Shown: one piece after another, positions 9,046-16,914 of the stretch | Numbering within the stretch: position 1 is the stretch's first letter | How the letters are laid out: each line of letters opens with the position of its first letter | Origin: Silvibacterium acidisoli | GTDB taxonomy: Bacteria; Acidobacteriota; Terriglobia; Terriglobales; Acidobacteriaceae | Assembly (NCBI GenBank): GCA_022870745.1 | Contig: CP085323.1 | Coordinates: 3,410,001-3,474,000, forward strand | Direction of reading: 5' to 3' | Length of the DNA: 64,000 nt | Notes under the pieces: model-generated | Database searches by the model: none | The model's input: only the letters and a program-made list of their open reading frames with translations | Told to the model about the DNA's origin: nothing | Translations under genes and position numbers: made by a program

Positions 9046-9399
9046 ATGGCAGAGTGGCTGAACATGTTGAAGATCACAATTTACGAAGATGACAGTTCGA
9101 TCACCCTGAAGATTGAGGGGAAACTGATCGGACCCTGGATAGATGAGTTTAGTGAGGTTTGGGAGCAGACCACTCCGTTGATCGAGGCGAAGAACGTGCG
9201 TCTCGATATTCGCGATATGACTTTTATCGATGGTGACGGTATCGAGGCGCTAAGGAAAGGCAGGCGTTGGCATCCGAACGAAGTGATCGCCGACACGCCT
9301 TTAACCCGGGATTTCTCTGATCGAATTACCGGCAGCGTAGCAGTACGGAACGTGAAGGAGATCGAACCATGCAACGCTCCCATAGATCGAACCAACTAA
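9046..9399 (+). CDS. Small STAS/anti-anti-sigma-like protein
   Basis: A 117-residue cytosolic protein. Residues 7-80 read as a STAS-like alpha/beta fold: two short strands (LKITIYEDD, ITLKIEGKL), a helix (WIDEFSEVWEQT), then VRLDIRDMTFIDGDGIEALRK, which matches the strand-loop-helix of SpoIIAA-type proteins. The phosphorylated Ser of classical anti-anti-sigma factors is replaced by Gly-Asp in FIDGDG, so regulation by a kinase is doubtful. The C-terminal 35 residues are not recognised. A second Met at 9064 is an equally possible start. Its 3' end overlaps the Crp-family gene by 31 bases, so the two are translated from one message and may act in one pathway. Confidence 0.65.
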   Translation: MAEWLNMLKITIYEDDSSITLKIEGKLIGPWIDEFSEVWEQTTPLIEAKNVRLDIRDMTFIDGDGIEALRKGRRWHPNEVIADTPLTRDFSDRITGSVAVRNVKEIEPCNAPIDRTN

Positions 9400-10082
9400 G
9401 TTGCGAAACCTGTGCTAACAAGCCGGAAGGTCTCTTCTGCCATCTCGGTCCCAAAGATCGTGCTGAGCTGGGATCGATGAGCTTTCCGGCAACCATTCCC
9501 CCAGGGAGCACCTTGTTCCGCGAGAGCGACCCCGCGAGCGGTGTCTACATTCTTTGCCTGGGCAAGGTGCGGCTCACCATAAGCTCGCCTGCGGGGAAAA
9601 CCATGGTCCTGAGAGTGGCGCGTCCCGGGGAGATGCTTGGCTTGAGCGCTGTACTGTCTGGAGGCTCTCACGAGACGAATGCGGAGACCATGGAATTGTC
9701 GCAGCTGGCCTTCTTCAAGAAAGATGCATTCCTGAAGTTCATTGAAATGCATCCAGCCGTGAACAGCGCGGTGATTAACCAGATGATCAAACAATATCAG
9801 GCAACATGCGAGCAGATACGCACTGTGGCTCTCTCGAGTTGCCCACGTGAGAAGATTGCACGGTTGATATTGAGCTGGGCTTCTGAAGGCAGAAAGACCG
9901 ACGAGGGAACGCGGATCAGTGTACCGCTCACACATGACCAGATTGCGGAATGGGTCGGCCTCTCAAGGGAGACGGTGACTCGCACGCTGGGAGGCTTCCG
10001 GCAACAAAGGCTGGTCTCGATCAAAGGAGCCAGCATGCTGGTGCCAAGTACTGCGGCCCTAGCGGCGATCGGAGGCGAATAG
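9369..10082 (+). CDS. Crp/Fnr-family transcriptional regulator
   Basis: A 237-residue regulator with an N-terminal cyclic-nucleotide-binding-type beta-roll (about 30-125), a dimer helix (130-160) and a Crp-type winged helix (175-230). The recognition helix LSRETVTRTL keeps the Arg-Glu-x-x-x-Arg set of E. coli CRP, which reads GTGA half-sites, rather than the Fnr set. The N-terminus has Cys12, Cys15 and Cys24 (CETC...FC), a Fnr-like layout, but the position of the fourth Fnr cysteine appears to be Ser, so a cluster is uncertain. The beta-roll lacks the Arg-Ser pair used for cAMP. It overlaps the STAS-like gene by 31 bases. Candidate operators are at 2590, 3314 and 6294. Confidence 0.9.
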   Translation: MQRSHRSNQLSCETCANKPEGLFCHLGPKDRAELGSMSFPATIPPGSTLFRESDPASGVYILCLGKVRLTISSPAGKTMVLRVARPGEMLGLSAVLSGGSHETNAETMELSQLAFFKKDAFLKFIEMHPAVNSAVINQMIKQYQATCEQIRTVALSSCPREKIARLILSWASEGRKTDEGTRISVPLTHDQIAEWVGLSRETVTRTLGGFRQQRLVSIKGASMLVPSTAALAAIGGE

Positions 10083-10146
10083 GCCGGCAGGCGAGAGCTC
10101 ACCGGACCTGTTTTGTAAGACCCTTTGAATAGACGTCGACCTCAGG

Positions 10147-11433
10147 CTATGGGTGGTTCGGTTCACGACGAAGCGATGCAAACAGGAATGGCTTGCCGGT
10201 TGGGCGGTCTGACAGTTGCCTGGGCTCGATGGTGACGAAGACCGACTCGAGCTGGGCGAGCTGCTCCGGGTTGTTCACTCGCAGGGTCCAGCGCCGGTTG
10301 GTTTCGCTGTCCATGTACAGGACGCCAAGATTCAGCGGCTTCCGATCATTGGGACCGGTGCGTCCCCACACGCGAAAGACACTGGCCTGTTTCACTCCGG
10401 GCTGCTGATCGAGATCATAGGCGTAAAAAACCAGGCTCTTTGTTTTGGTGTAGAAGACGCGGCCGAACGGCCTCCGGGAGGAGCCGTTTTCATCTACGTC
10501 CATGATGTCCGCGATGTAGAGGTTTCGTGCTCCGATCAGATCCCGAATGTCCTTGTCGGATGCCAGGTATTGTTCATCATTGTCCAGGCGTGACGACTGA
10601 CTGTTCATGGCCACATTCAGGCTGCCCACCTGGCCTTCCAGCGAGGCGATGCGCATAAGGTTCTGCTGTCGCTGTGAATGCAGCGAGGCAAGTTCAATCT
10701 GAGCGTCGTGATAAAGCTGTTCTATTTCGTTGCGGCGCGCATTCGAGGAGTCTCGTTCGGTCGTCAATGCCGCAAGTTTCTCGTTCATGTTCAGGTTCGA
10801 CGCCGTGTACGAGGTATTCGCTTCGGCTAGCTGTTCCTGTGTCTTTTGGTCGTGCTGCTCTACCTTCAGCTCATCGGCGGCTAAATGCTTCAGCTCCGCG
10901 CTCTTTTCGGCAACGACTGCTTCCAAAGCTGCATCCCGGTCTCTGGCTGTGGCCAGAGCGGTTTCCAGACTTTCGTGGGAGAGTTTCTCCTTTGCGTCGA
11001 CTACTATGCCGGCAGACGGCGGTGCAGCAGCATCGATTCGCTGCCGTCTGCCCACGTGATATGAGGCCAACGCGATGCCGGCGACAAGAGCCGCAGCTAC
11101 CGGTCCGCGCCAGGCAGCGATACGAGCTAAAGATGGCGACGCTGCACCTTTTTCTGCGCCGACAATCGGTTGCACCCGTGCAAGAAGACGCTCCAGGGCG
11201 TCCGCTTCATGAAGGCTGGCCGCGTCACTGTTCTGCGTGCGTGCGTCCGCCAATAGTGGCATCGCTTCATGAGCCAGGCTCTGGAACTGGGTAAGCGTGC
11301 GGTTACATGCAGCGCAGGTGTCGAGATGCGCGCGGAGTGCCTCGGATTCGGCGTGCGTAAGAACTCCGGCTGTGGACAATGCACAGAGCTCCTCGTACCG
11401 ATCGTGTTCGAACTGGGGGGCAACGCTGCTCAT
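10147..11433 (-). CDS. Membrane anti-sigma factor with zinc motif and coiled coil
   Basis: A 428-residue single-pass membrane protein, likely the anti-sigma factor of the preceding ECF sigma gene. Residues 36-43 form the H-x3-C-x2-C zinc anti-sigma motif (HLDTCAAC). A membrane segment spans about 111-128 (PVAAALVAGIALASYHVG). Residues 140-270 are charged and heptad-like, a long periplasmic coiled coil. The last 110 residues resemble the RskA/anti-sigma-K C-terminal domain (VFRVWGRTG, FVTIEPRQLSDRPTG). The coiled-coil insert is larger than in usual RskA proteins and could sense cell-envelope strain or dimerise. The gene starts 12 bases after the sigma factor stop. Confidence 0.85.
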   Translation of the reverse strand: MSSVAPQFEHDRYEELCALSTAGVLTHAESEALRAHLDTCAACNRTLTQFQSLAHEAMPLLADARTQNSDAASLHEADALERLLARVQPIVGAEKGAASPSLARIAAWRGPVAAALVAGIALASYHVGRRQRIDAAAPPSAGIVVDAKEKLSHESLETALATARDRDAALEAVVAEKSAELKHLAADELKVEQHDQKTQEQLAEANTSYTASNLNMNEKLAALTTERDSSNARRNEIEQLYHDAQIELASLHSQRQQNLMRIASLEGQVGSLNVAMNSQSSRLDNDEQYLASDKDIRDLIGARNLYIADIMDVDENGSSRRPFGRVFYTKTKSLVFYAYDLDQQPGVKQASVFRVWGRTGPNDRKPLNLGVLYMDSETNRRWTLRVNNPEQLAQLESVFVTIEPRQLSDRPTGKPFLFASLRREPNHP

Positions 11434-11445
11434 TTCGCTCTCCGC

Positions 11446-12192
11446 TTACAGGGCCTGCACCAGGTCGTTTTTTCGCAATTTTTGAAGGCCACGATAATAA
11501 TAGTGCCGAACATTCTCGAAGGATTCGCCGAGCTGCCCGGCGATATCCCTTAGCTCCAATCCCTCAAAGAAAAACATCTCCAGTGTGCGTCGCTGTCTCT
11601 CCGGTAAGTCGCGCAGGGCATTCTGTAATTTCACCAGGTTCCATTTCGACAGGACATGCCTCTCGACATCGCTGGTGCCTGCCAATATATCCGCGAAATC
11701 CGCCACATCTGTACCACCGTAGAAGTGCCGGCGTTGCAGAAAGTTTCTGCGGTCGATAGACCGGGAGTAAGCCACCTGAAGAATCCACGCCTTCGCGGTG
11801 CCCTTCCGTTCATCGAACTGGAATGCCTTTTGAAAGAGATATAGAAATACATCCTGGACGATCTCTTCAGCTTCGCCGGCGTCCTGCAGTATCCGGAATC
11901 CAACGCCGAATATTAAACGTGAATATCTTCGGAAAAGCTCTGTGAGTGCTCCCTGATTCTTGTCCTTCAGCAACAGCATGAGGGATTCGTCCGTCGGGGG
12001 CTTCGGGCCATCGGCGATTTGCGACGCAGCTGTCTTATGCTTTTCTCTGAACCAGAGAAGAGACACCGGTAGGACGCGCTCTGGAGGGCTGCTTGAGGAC
12101 ACTGTTCGTCTCGCTGGAAGTGCGGCCCGTGATGCGCCGCCTCTCTGAAAATACACTGCGAATGTGAATTCCAGCCGCAGGATTTCACACAT
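11446..12192 (-). CDS. ECF-type RNA polymerase sigma factor
   Basis: A sigma-70 family protein of group 4. Region 2 is seen from ALTELFRRYSRLIFGVGF through AEEIVQDVFLYLF to AYSRSIDRRNF, and region 4 from ALRDLPERQRRTLEMFFFEGL to the helix-turn-helix LRDIAGQLGESFENVRHYYYRG. The listed start gives 248 residues, but the first 65 are not conserved ECF sequence and no ribosome binding site lies before 12192, so the true start may be internal. Directly downstream (12 bases) is its anti-sigma partner. Target promoters could not be identified. Confidence 0.87.
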   Translation of the reverse strand: MCEILRLEFTFAVYFQRGGASRAALPARRTVSSSSPPERVLPVSLLWFREKHKTAASQIADGPKPPTDESLMLLLKDKNQGALTELFRRYSRLIFGVGFRILQDAGEAEEIVQDVFLYLFQKAFQFDERKGTAKAWILQVAYSRSIDRRNFLQRRHFYGGTDVADFADILAGTSDVERHVLSKWNLVKLQNALRDLPERQRRTLEMFFFEGLELRDIAGQLGESFENVRHYYYRGLQKLRKNDLVQAL

Positions 12193-12405
12193 TAATTTTC
12201 AGTCTGCGATTGGTACAAAGCTGTTCTGGCGCTCGTATGGGCCAATGGCCGTGTCTGCGGCTGGGGCAAAAGAAAGCCAGCATGTGAGAAGACGGCGAGA
12301 TTATCGGACCACATGGTACAACGCGCGCGCATTTCCCGTAATGAGTGAATGAGCCATCCGCGATTACGCGAGCTCTGACTACGCCATAGGTGATGTGAAG
12401 CAAAC

Positions 12406-13626
12406 ATGAAAACACGGATCGTTCTTATTGCAGCTCTTGTCTTTTCTACACTCCACACTTCTCTTGCTGCAGACCGTCCGAAGTTTGCCTGGGTCGGAAG
12501 CTGGGGCGCTGCCCCCATGCCGATGAAGATGAAAGATCCGGTAGGCGATTCGACCTTTCGCCAGGTAGTTCATCTGAGCCTTGCAGGCGAAGCACTTCGC
12601 GTGACGCTGACGAATGCGTTTGGGACGGCTCCACTCACAATCTCAAATGCTCACATCGCGCTTTCCAGTGCTGGAGGAGCAATTCAGCCCGGCTCTGATC
12701 ATCCGTTGACCTTTAACCAGCGCAACGACATTGTGATTCCTGCAGGCGCTTACATCGTCAGCGACCCACTGCCCATGCCGGTAGCAGAGGCCAGCAACCT
12801 GGTGGTCAGCTTCTATCTCCCTCAACAGGCCGTAGACACGCCGACCTGCCATCAGACGGCGATTTCGACCAACTACATTGCGCCTGGAAACCAGTCTGCT
12901 GAACCGAGTCTGCACGATGCTCGCAGCCAGACGTCGTGGTGCTTTCTGCAGGGAGTAGAGGTGCAGCCACTCGACAAGCATGCCGCCGCAATCGTGACGC
13001 TTGGCGACTCCATCACCGATGGCGCGCATTCTACGGTTGACGCCAACCGCCGCTATCCTGACGACCTTGCCGCCCTTCTGGCTGCGGATCACAAGACCGC
13101 GGGTCTGGCCGTTCTCAATGAAGGGATCTCCGGAGGACGGGTGCTCTACGAGGGCCACGGCCCAAGCGCGCTCCAGCGCTTTGACCGCGATGTGCTTGCT
13201 CAGCCAGGCGTGCGCTATGTGATCTACCTCGAAGGCATCAACGATATCGGGCAGATCATGAGGCCGGATTCGCCTGAGAGCCGGTTGACAGTCGACGAGC
13301 TGACCTTCGCCACCACCCAGCTCGTACAGCGCGCGCACGAGCACGGAGTCCAGGTTATCGGCGCTACGCTGCTGCCCTTCGGTCCCGTAAACGGATTGGC
13401 AAGACCAGGCTGGCAGAGAGCCCAGGAGGTACTGAACCAGTACAACGATTGGGTACGCCATTCCGGTGTGTTCGACGCCGTGGTCGATTTCAACCACGCT
13501 GTCGCCGATCCAAATGCGCCGCAAAGCATGCAGAGCCGCTATGACAGCGGAGATCACGTGCATCCTTCCGATGCTGGCTACGACGCAATGGCTCACGCCA
13601 TCGATCTCAGCATCTTCTCGAAGTAA
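12406..13626 (+). CDS. Exported SGNH/GDSL-family esterase
   Basis: A 406-residue exported hydrolase. Residues 1-22 are a signal peptide (IVLIAALVFSTLHTSLAA). An N-terminal beta-sandwich-like part (25-190, WVGSWGAAP, LRVTLTNAFGT) precedes the SGNH domain. Block I is VTLGDSITDG with the nucleophile Ser, block III contains GIND, and block V is SGDHVHPSDAGY with the catalytic Asp and His. This architecture is typical of secreted SGNH hydrolases acting on acylated sugars, often deacetylating plant polysaccharides; the substrate here is not known. The next gene, 37 bases on, encodes a glycerophosphodiester phosphodiesterase, so the two may be co-expressed. Confidence 0.9.
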   Translation: MKTRIVLIAALVFSTLHTSLAADRPKFAWVGSWGAAPMPMKMKDPVGDSTFRQVVHLSLAGEALRVTLTNAFGTAPLTISNAHIALSSAGGAIQPGSDHPLTFNQRNDIVIPAGAYIVSDPLPMPVAEASNLVVSFYLPQQAVDTPTCHQTAISTNYIAPGNQSAEPSLHDARSQTSWCFLQGVEVQPLDKHAAAIVTLGDSITDGAHSTVDANRRYPDDLAALLAADHKTAGLAVLNEGISGGRVLYEGHGPSALQRFDRDVLAQPGVRYVIYLEGINDIGQIMRPDSPESRLTVDELTFATTQLVQRAHEHGVQVIGATLLPFGPVNGLARPGWQRAQEVLNQYNDWVRHSGVFDAVVDFNHAVADPNAPQSMQSRYDSGDHVHPSDAGYDAMAHAIDLSIFSK

Positions 13627-13663
13627 GACCTCAGCGATCAGCCGCCAAAAGGATGAGTAAGAG

Positions 13664-14653
13664 ATGACGCAGTCGCGAGAGCCAAATAGCGGAACAATAG
13701 CCGCGCCGGCAAGAGCAGGAGTTTCCTGCGGTCGTAAAACCAGAGCTGCAATGCAATGCCTCATGTTAGCCACCGGAATTCTGATGAGCCTTCATCCCAG
13801 GATGGAGGCTCAACAGGATCCGGCGGAGCGGCTGAACGCGATCTTTAAAGCCGATAACAGGAAGATCTTTGTCGCCGCGCATCGTGGGGATTGGCGCGAT
13901 GCGCCGGAGAATTCTTTACCGAGCCTCAGGTGGGCCGCATGGCTGGGCGTCGACATCGTAGAGATGGATGTGAAGCTGACAAGCGATGGTCAGTTGATCG
14001 TGATGCACGATCTGAGCCTGGACCGCACTACCACTGGTTCAGGCCCGGTGTCGGCCCATACCACTGCCGAGGTGAGCAGCCTCCACCTGCGCGCAGGTAC
14101 CGGGCATCCGACTGCGTATACCGTACCCACCTTTGCCGAAGAGCTCGACGCGGCGCGTGAGAAAGGGCAAATTCTCGACGTGGATCAGGGATGGAATAAT
14201 CTGCCCGAGGTGGTGAAAGAGGTGCGCGCGCACGGCGCATCAGGACAGGTCATTCTTAACGTTTTCCCGAACACTCCCTATGACGCGCTGATGAAGCGCG
14301 TGCCGGACATCTCCGACGATCTGACCTTGATGGCCATCGTGAACATGGCGCGCCCGGATGCAGACAACATCATCCGGAGCTACAGTGCGCACAAGCGGAC
14401 GATCATTCAATGTATTTTCGCCGATGAGCAAAGTGAGCCGGTGCGGCACATCGCAGACTATGGGAAACAATCTCCCATTTGGATAAATAGCCTGTGGCCT
14501 GACCAGAACGCGGGACACGATGATGACCGTGCTGTGGATCAGGGTTCCGAGCAGCAGACCTGGGGTTGGCTCATCGAGCATGGCGCGAGGGTGATTCAGA
14601 CAGACAGGCCACGCGAGTTGATGGAATATTTGAAACAGAAGGGTCTCAGATAG
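13664..14653 (+). CDS. Exported glycerophosphodiester phosphodiesterase
   Basis: A 329-residue GDPD-family TIM-barrel protein that should hydrolyse glycerophosphodiesters to glycerol 3-phosphate and an alcohol. Catalytic signature HRGDWRDAPENS is near residue 70, metal-binding EMDVKLTSDG near 98 and the second His in LIVMHDLSLDRTT. A hydrophobic segment around residues 30-48 (MQCLMLATGILMSL) is probably an export signal, preceded by a long polar n-region; a start at the internal Met around residue 29 would give a more usual signal. AAAAGGA lies about 10 bases before the chosen ATG. A strong terminator follows at 14733. Confidence 0.9.
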   Translation: MTQSREPNSGTIAAPARAGVSCGRKTRAAMQCLMLATGILMSLHPRMEAQQDPAERLNAIFKADNRKIFVAAHRGDWRDAPENSLPSLRWAAWLGVDIVEMDVKLTSDGQLIVMHDLSLDRTTTGSGPVSAHTTAEVSSLHLRAGTGHPTAYTVPTFAEELDAAREKGQILDVDQGWNNLPEVVKEVRAHGASGQVILNVFPNTPYDALMKRVPDISDDLTLMAIVNMARPDADNIIRSYSAHKRTIIQCIFADEQSEPVRHIADYGKQSPIWINSLWPDQNAGHDDDRAVDQGSEQQTWGWLIEHGARVIQTDRPRELMEYLKQKGLR

Positions 14654-14732
14654 GATCGGCGCCGCAACAAAGGGCGGTCAATCAAGCATTCGGCGTGGCA
14701 GGGCTTCGTCGATAAAACAATGTTGCCTAGCA

Positions 14733-14770
14733 AAGGGTTGGCAAGCGTGCACTCGCCAACCCTTCTTTTT
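14733..14770 (+). terminator. Rho-independent terminator after GDPD gene
   Basis: Ten-base perfect stem (AAGGGTTGGC / GCCAACCCTT) with a 12-base loop followed by CTTTTT. It ends the rightward esterase-GDPD transcript and separates it from the convergent VWFA-related gene. Confidence 0.85.
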
Positions 14771-14798
14771 GTTCACAAGCAGGTTGCGTTGCAAAACA

Positions 14799-16661
14799 CT
14801 AATGGCTGGCCGGAGCCAGCTTGGCTACAGATGAAACCGGGACCTCGACCACTCCCATTTTGTTCGACGGAATGTCATGAACCCCGATGCGAAGAAATAA
14901 GTCGTTGTCCTTTGCCGGGAGACTGATCTCGAAGTGTCCGTTCACGCCGGTCATGAACTGCCGATAGCGATCAGGGGTTAGATCGAGAGAGACTAACTTC
15001 CCAGTTGTGTTCAGAAGCTTGCCATCATTGTTATAGAGTAGAACGCTGAATTCAAGCGAGCCGGTGCGATGACCGTCGTTACTCAGCGCAAGCTGGAAGT
15101 CGCCGGGTACCGCGACGATATCGACAACAAAGCGGCGAAACGGCGGATGGAGCGGATGATCGGCAGGCTGCACATTGTTCGCCGCGAGTGTCTCTTCAGG
15201 TTGTGAGCTCGCAGGGATCACGCGAACTTTGAAGAGTACGTCCTGGGGCGCAGGGGCACCGTGGGCCATGGCGAGACGTACATAGCGCGCGTCTTCGCTC
15301 ACCGGGGCGTCTTCGTCAAGCATGTGCGCGGTGCCCTGAGGCTGGCTCGACCCGCCGGTGCGATTGTCCACGAAGTAGCCGTGACGGTATTCGAGCGAGT
15401 AGCCCGCCGCCGCAAGCTTTCCGGAAAGCTCCACTCGGATCGTCCGAAAACCGCCTCTGTGGTTGGAGGGAGCATAGGTCAGCGTGTAGTAGTTCGAACC
15501 GCTGTCGATCGCCTCCTGGACTGAAGTTGCAAGATCGTTGGTATCGTAGAACGGTTTGCCGCCTGTGTCGTCCGCGAGCTGGCTCATGGTCGCATGCTCG
15601 CTGGCCTGGGCCATCAGGGCATTCCCGGTGCGCTCACCTTGCGGGTCGCCTTTTCTATTTGCCGCAGAGAAGGTTGGCGTCGCGGAAAGCCCGCGTGCAT
15701 CCATGGGATAAACGGCTACCTGTGCCTTCGAGAGCAGGCTGCTCGTCTCCTGGAATTCACTCTTATCGTTATCCAGGCCGATCGCTCCGCTCTTCAATGT
15801 CGGATCGAGAAGAATGTTGAGCGGGAATGAGCCCGAAAACCAGATGAGGTTCTTTCGTCCCGGAAAGTTAGACAGATAATGCGCGAGTGCATTGAAGGCG
15901 TCCAGTGTGTACTGCGAGCGCATTTGTATGGACTCCGCCTTTTCGTCGGACTCGAACTGCTGCATGTTGGAGATCACGGAGGCGATGGGGAGACCGGAGG
16001 TTTCCTGGATGTTCGACAGCGCCTGGGCTGCCATGTCGGAGGGCTCATCCGGATTGCTGCCCGAGCCCAAGGCATCATCGAGCAGGCTTGAAGCACGCAG
16101 CTTCAGATGGTGCTCCACTGCATCCTTCAGCACTTCAGGGTCGGAGTTGAAGCCTTGCAGCATGTAGAGCCGCTGCGAAAGACCGAATATGGCGACCGCG
16201 GTGCCAGGCTTGGCCTTCTTCACATACTGTTGCAGTTCATAGCGCACATAACTTTGATCTGCCATTGACGTATTGAGCGAGTCGAGCAGAAGGACGTTCA
16301 GCGGTCCGCTTGGCGCAACGGGCGTGTAATCGGAGAAGGTTCCCGGTGGCATGGGTGGAAGCTTCGGTCGAGAGCTGGCGAGATTCTGGAAAGTACTTTC
16401 TTCGAAGTTGCGAATAGTCTGCTGCTGGTTATTTTCAGTAACCAAAAAGTCGTTGCGGGTCAGATTGTGTACAGGCCGTCCATCCCGGTCATGCACGCTA
16501 ACGTCAACAGTAACCAGCTGAGCCTCCGTGCGGATGGTTGTCACCCCGGATGGCTCAGCGCTTTGCGCTCCAGCATATGGCGTAGTGGCAGGAAGCAGCA
16601 GCGCACACAGGAAAAGCGCGCGGTAGCGAGGCCTGCATGGAAGTAAGAGATGTGTCTGCAT
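14799..16661 (-). CDS. Exported VWFA-related acidobacterial protein
   Basis: A 620-residue exported protein of the VWFA-related family found mainly in Acidobacteria. Residues 1-32 are a signal peptide. A beta-rich N-part (LVTVDVSVHDRDGRPVHNL, FLVTENNQQQ) is followed by a von Willebrand A domain starting LNVLLLDSLNTSM; its MIDAS-like site is DSLNT instead of the canonical DxSxS, as is usual for this family. The C-terminal 170 residues are beta-rich and unrecognised. Function is unknown; adhesion or complex assembly at the cell surface is a guess. The start at 16661 has GAGGAG 7 bases upstream; the frame is open to 17072 without support. It is divergent from an Oar-like receptor. Confidence 0.88.
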   Translation of the reverse strand: MQTHLLLPCRPRYRALFLCALLLPATTPYAGAQSAEPSGVTTIRTEAQLVTVDVSVHDRDGRPVHNLTRNDFLVTENNQQQTIRNFEESTFQNLASSRPKLPPMPPGTFSDYTPVAPSGPLNVLLLDSLNTSMADQSYVRYELQQYVKKAKPGTAVAIFGLSQRLYMLQGFNSDPEVLKDAVEHHLKLRASSLLDDALGSGSNPDEPSDMAAQALSNIQETSGLPIASVISNMQQFESDEKAESIQMRSQYTLDAFNALAHYLSNFPGRKNLIWFSGSFPLNILLDPTLKSGAIGLDNDKSEFQETSSLLSKAQVAVYPMDARGLSATPTFSAANRKGDPQGERTGNALMAQASEHATMSQLADDTGGKPFYDTNDLATSVQEAIDSGSNYYTLTYAPSNHRGGFRTIRVELSGKLAAAGYSLEYRHGYFVDNRTGGSSQPQGTAHMLDEDAPVSEDARYVRLAMAHGAPAPQDVLFKVRVIPASSQPEETLAANNVQPADHPLHPPFRRFVVDIVAVPGDFQLALSNDGHRTGSLEFSVLLYNNDGKLLNTTGKLVSLDLTPDRYRQFMTGVNGHFEISLPAKDNDLFLRIGVHDIPSNKMGVVEVPVSSVAKLAPASH

Positions 16662-16914
16662 CGGTGAACTCCTCACGCAAGTACGGCCGTGTCTGCATAG
16701 CTGTACCAATCGTGGAGGGTGATCTTCATCCGCCTGCGCCAGAGAGCAGATGCGACGTCTCGCTACGCCTTCAGCGGTGACGCTCCGAGCCGTGGTTGCA
16801 TTTGAATTGTTAAGCGTTGATGACTTTTCTGCTTGGAGCGGTACAGCAAAACAAACGAGTCCGTACATGCGGCAGAATCCCGCTGAGCAGGAACCTTCAG
16901 GAGATATTCGCTTC

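Noticed and set aside
12643-13773. 376-codon open frame on the minus strand
   Set aside because: It lies antisense to the SGNH esterase gene, which has a signal peptide and all catalytic blocks. The antisense frame has no motif and arises from GC-rich codon bias.
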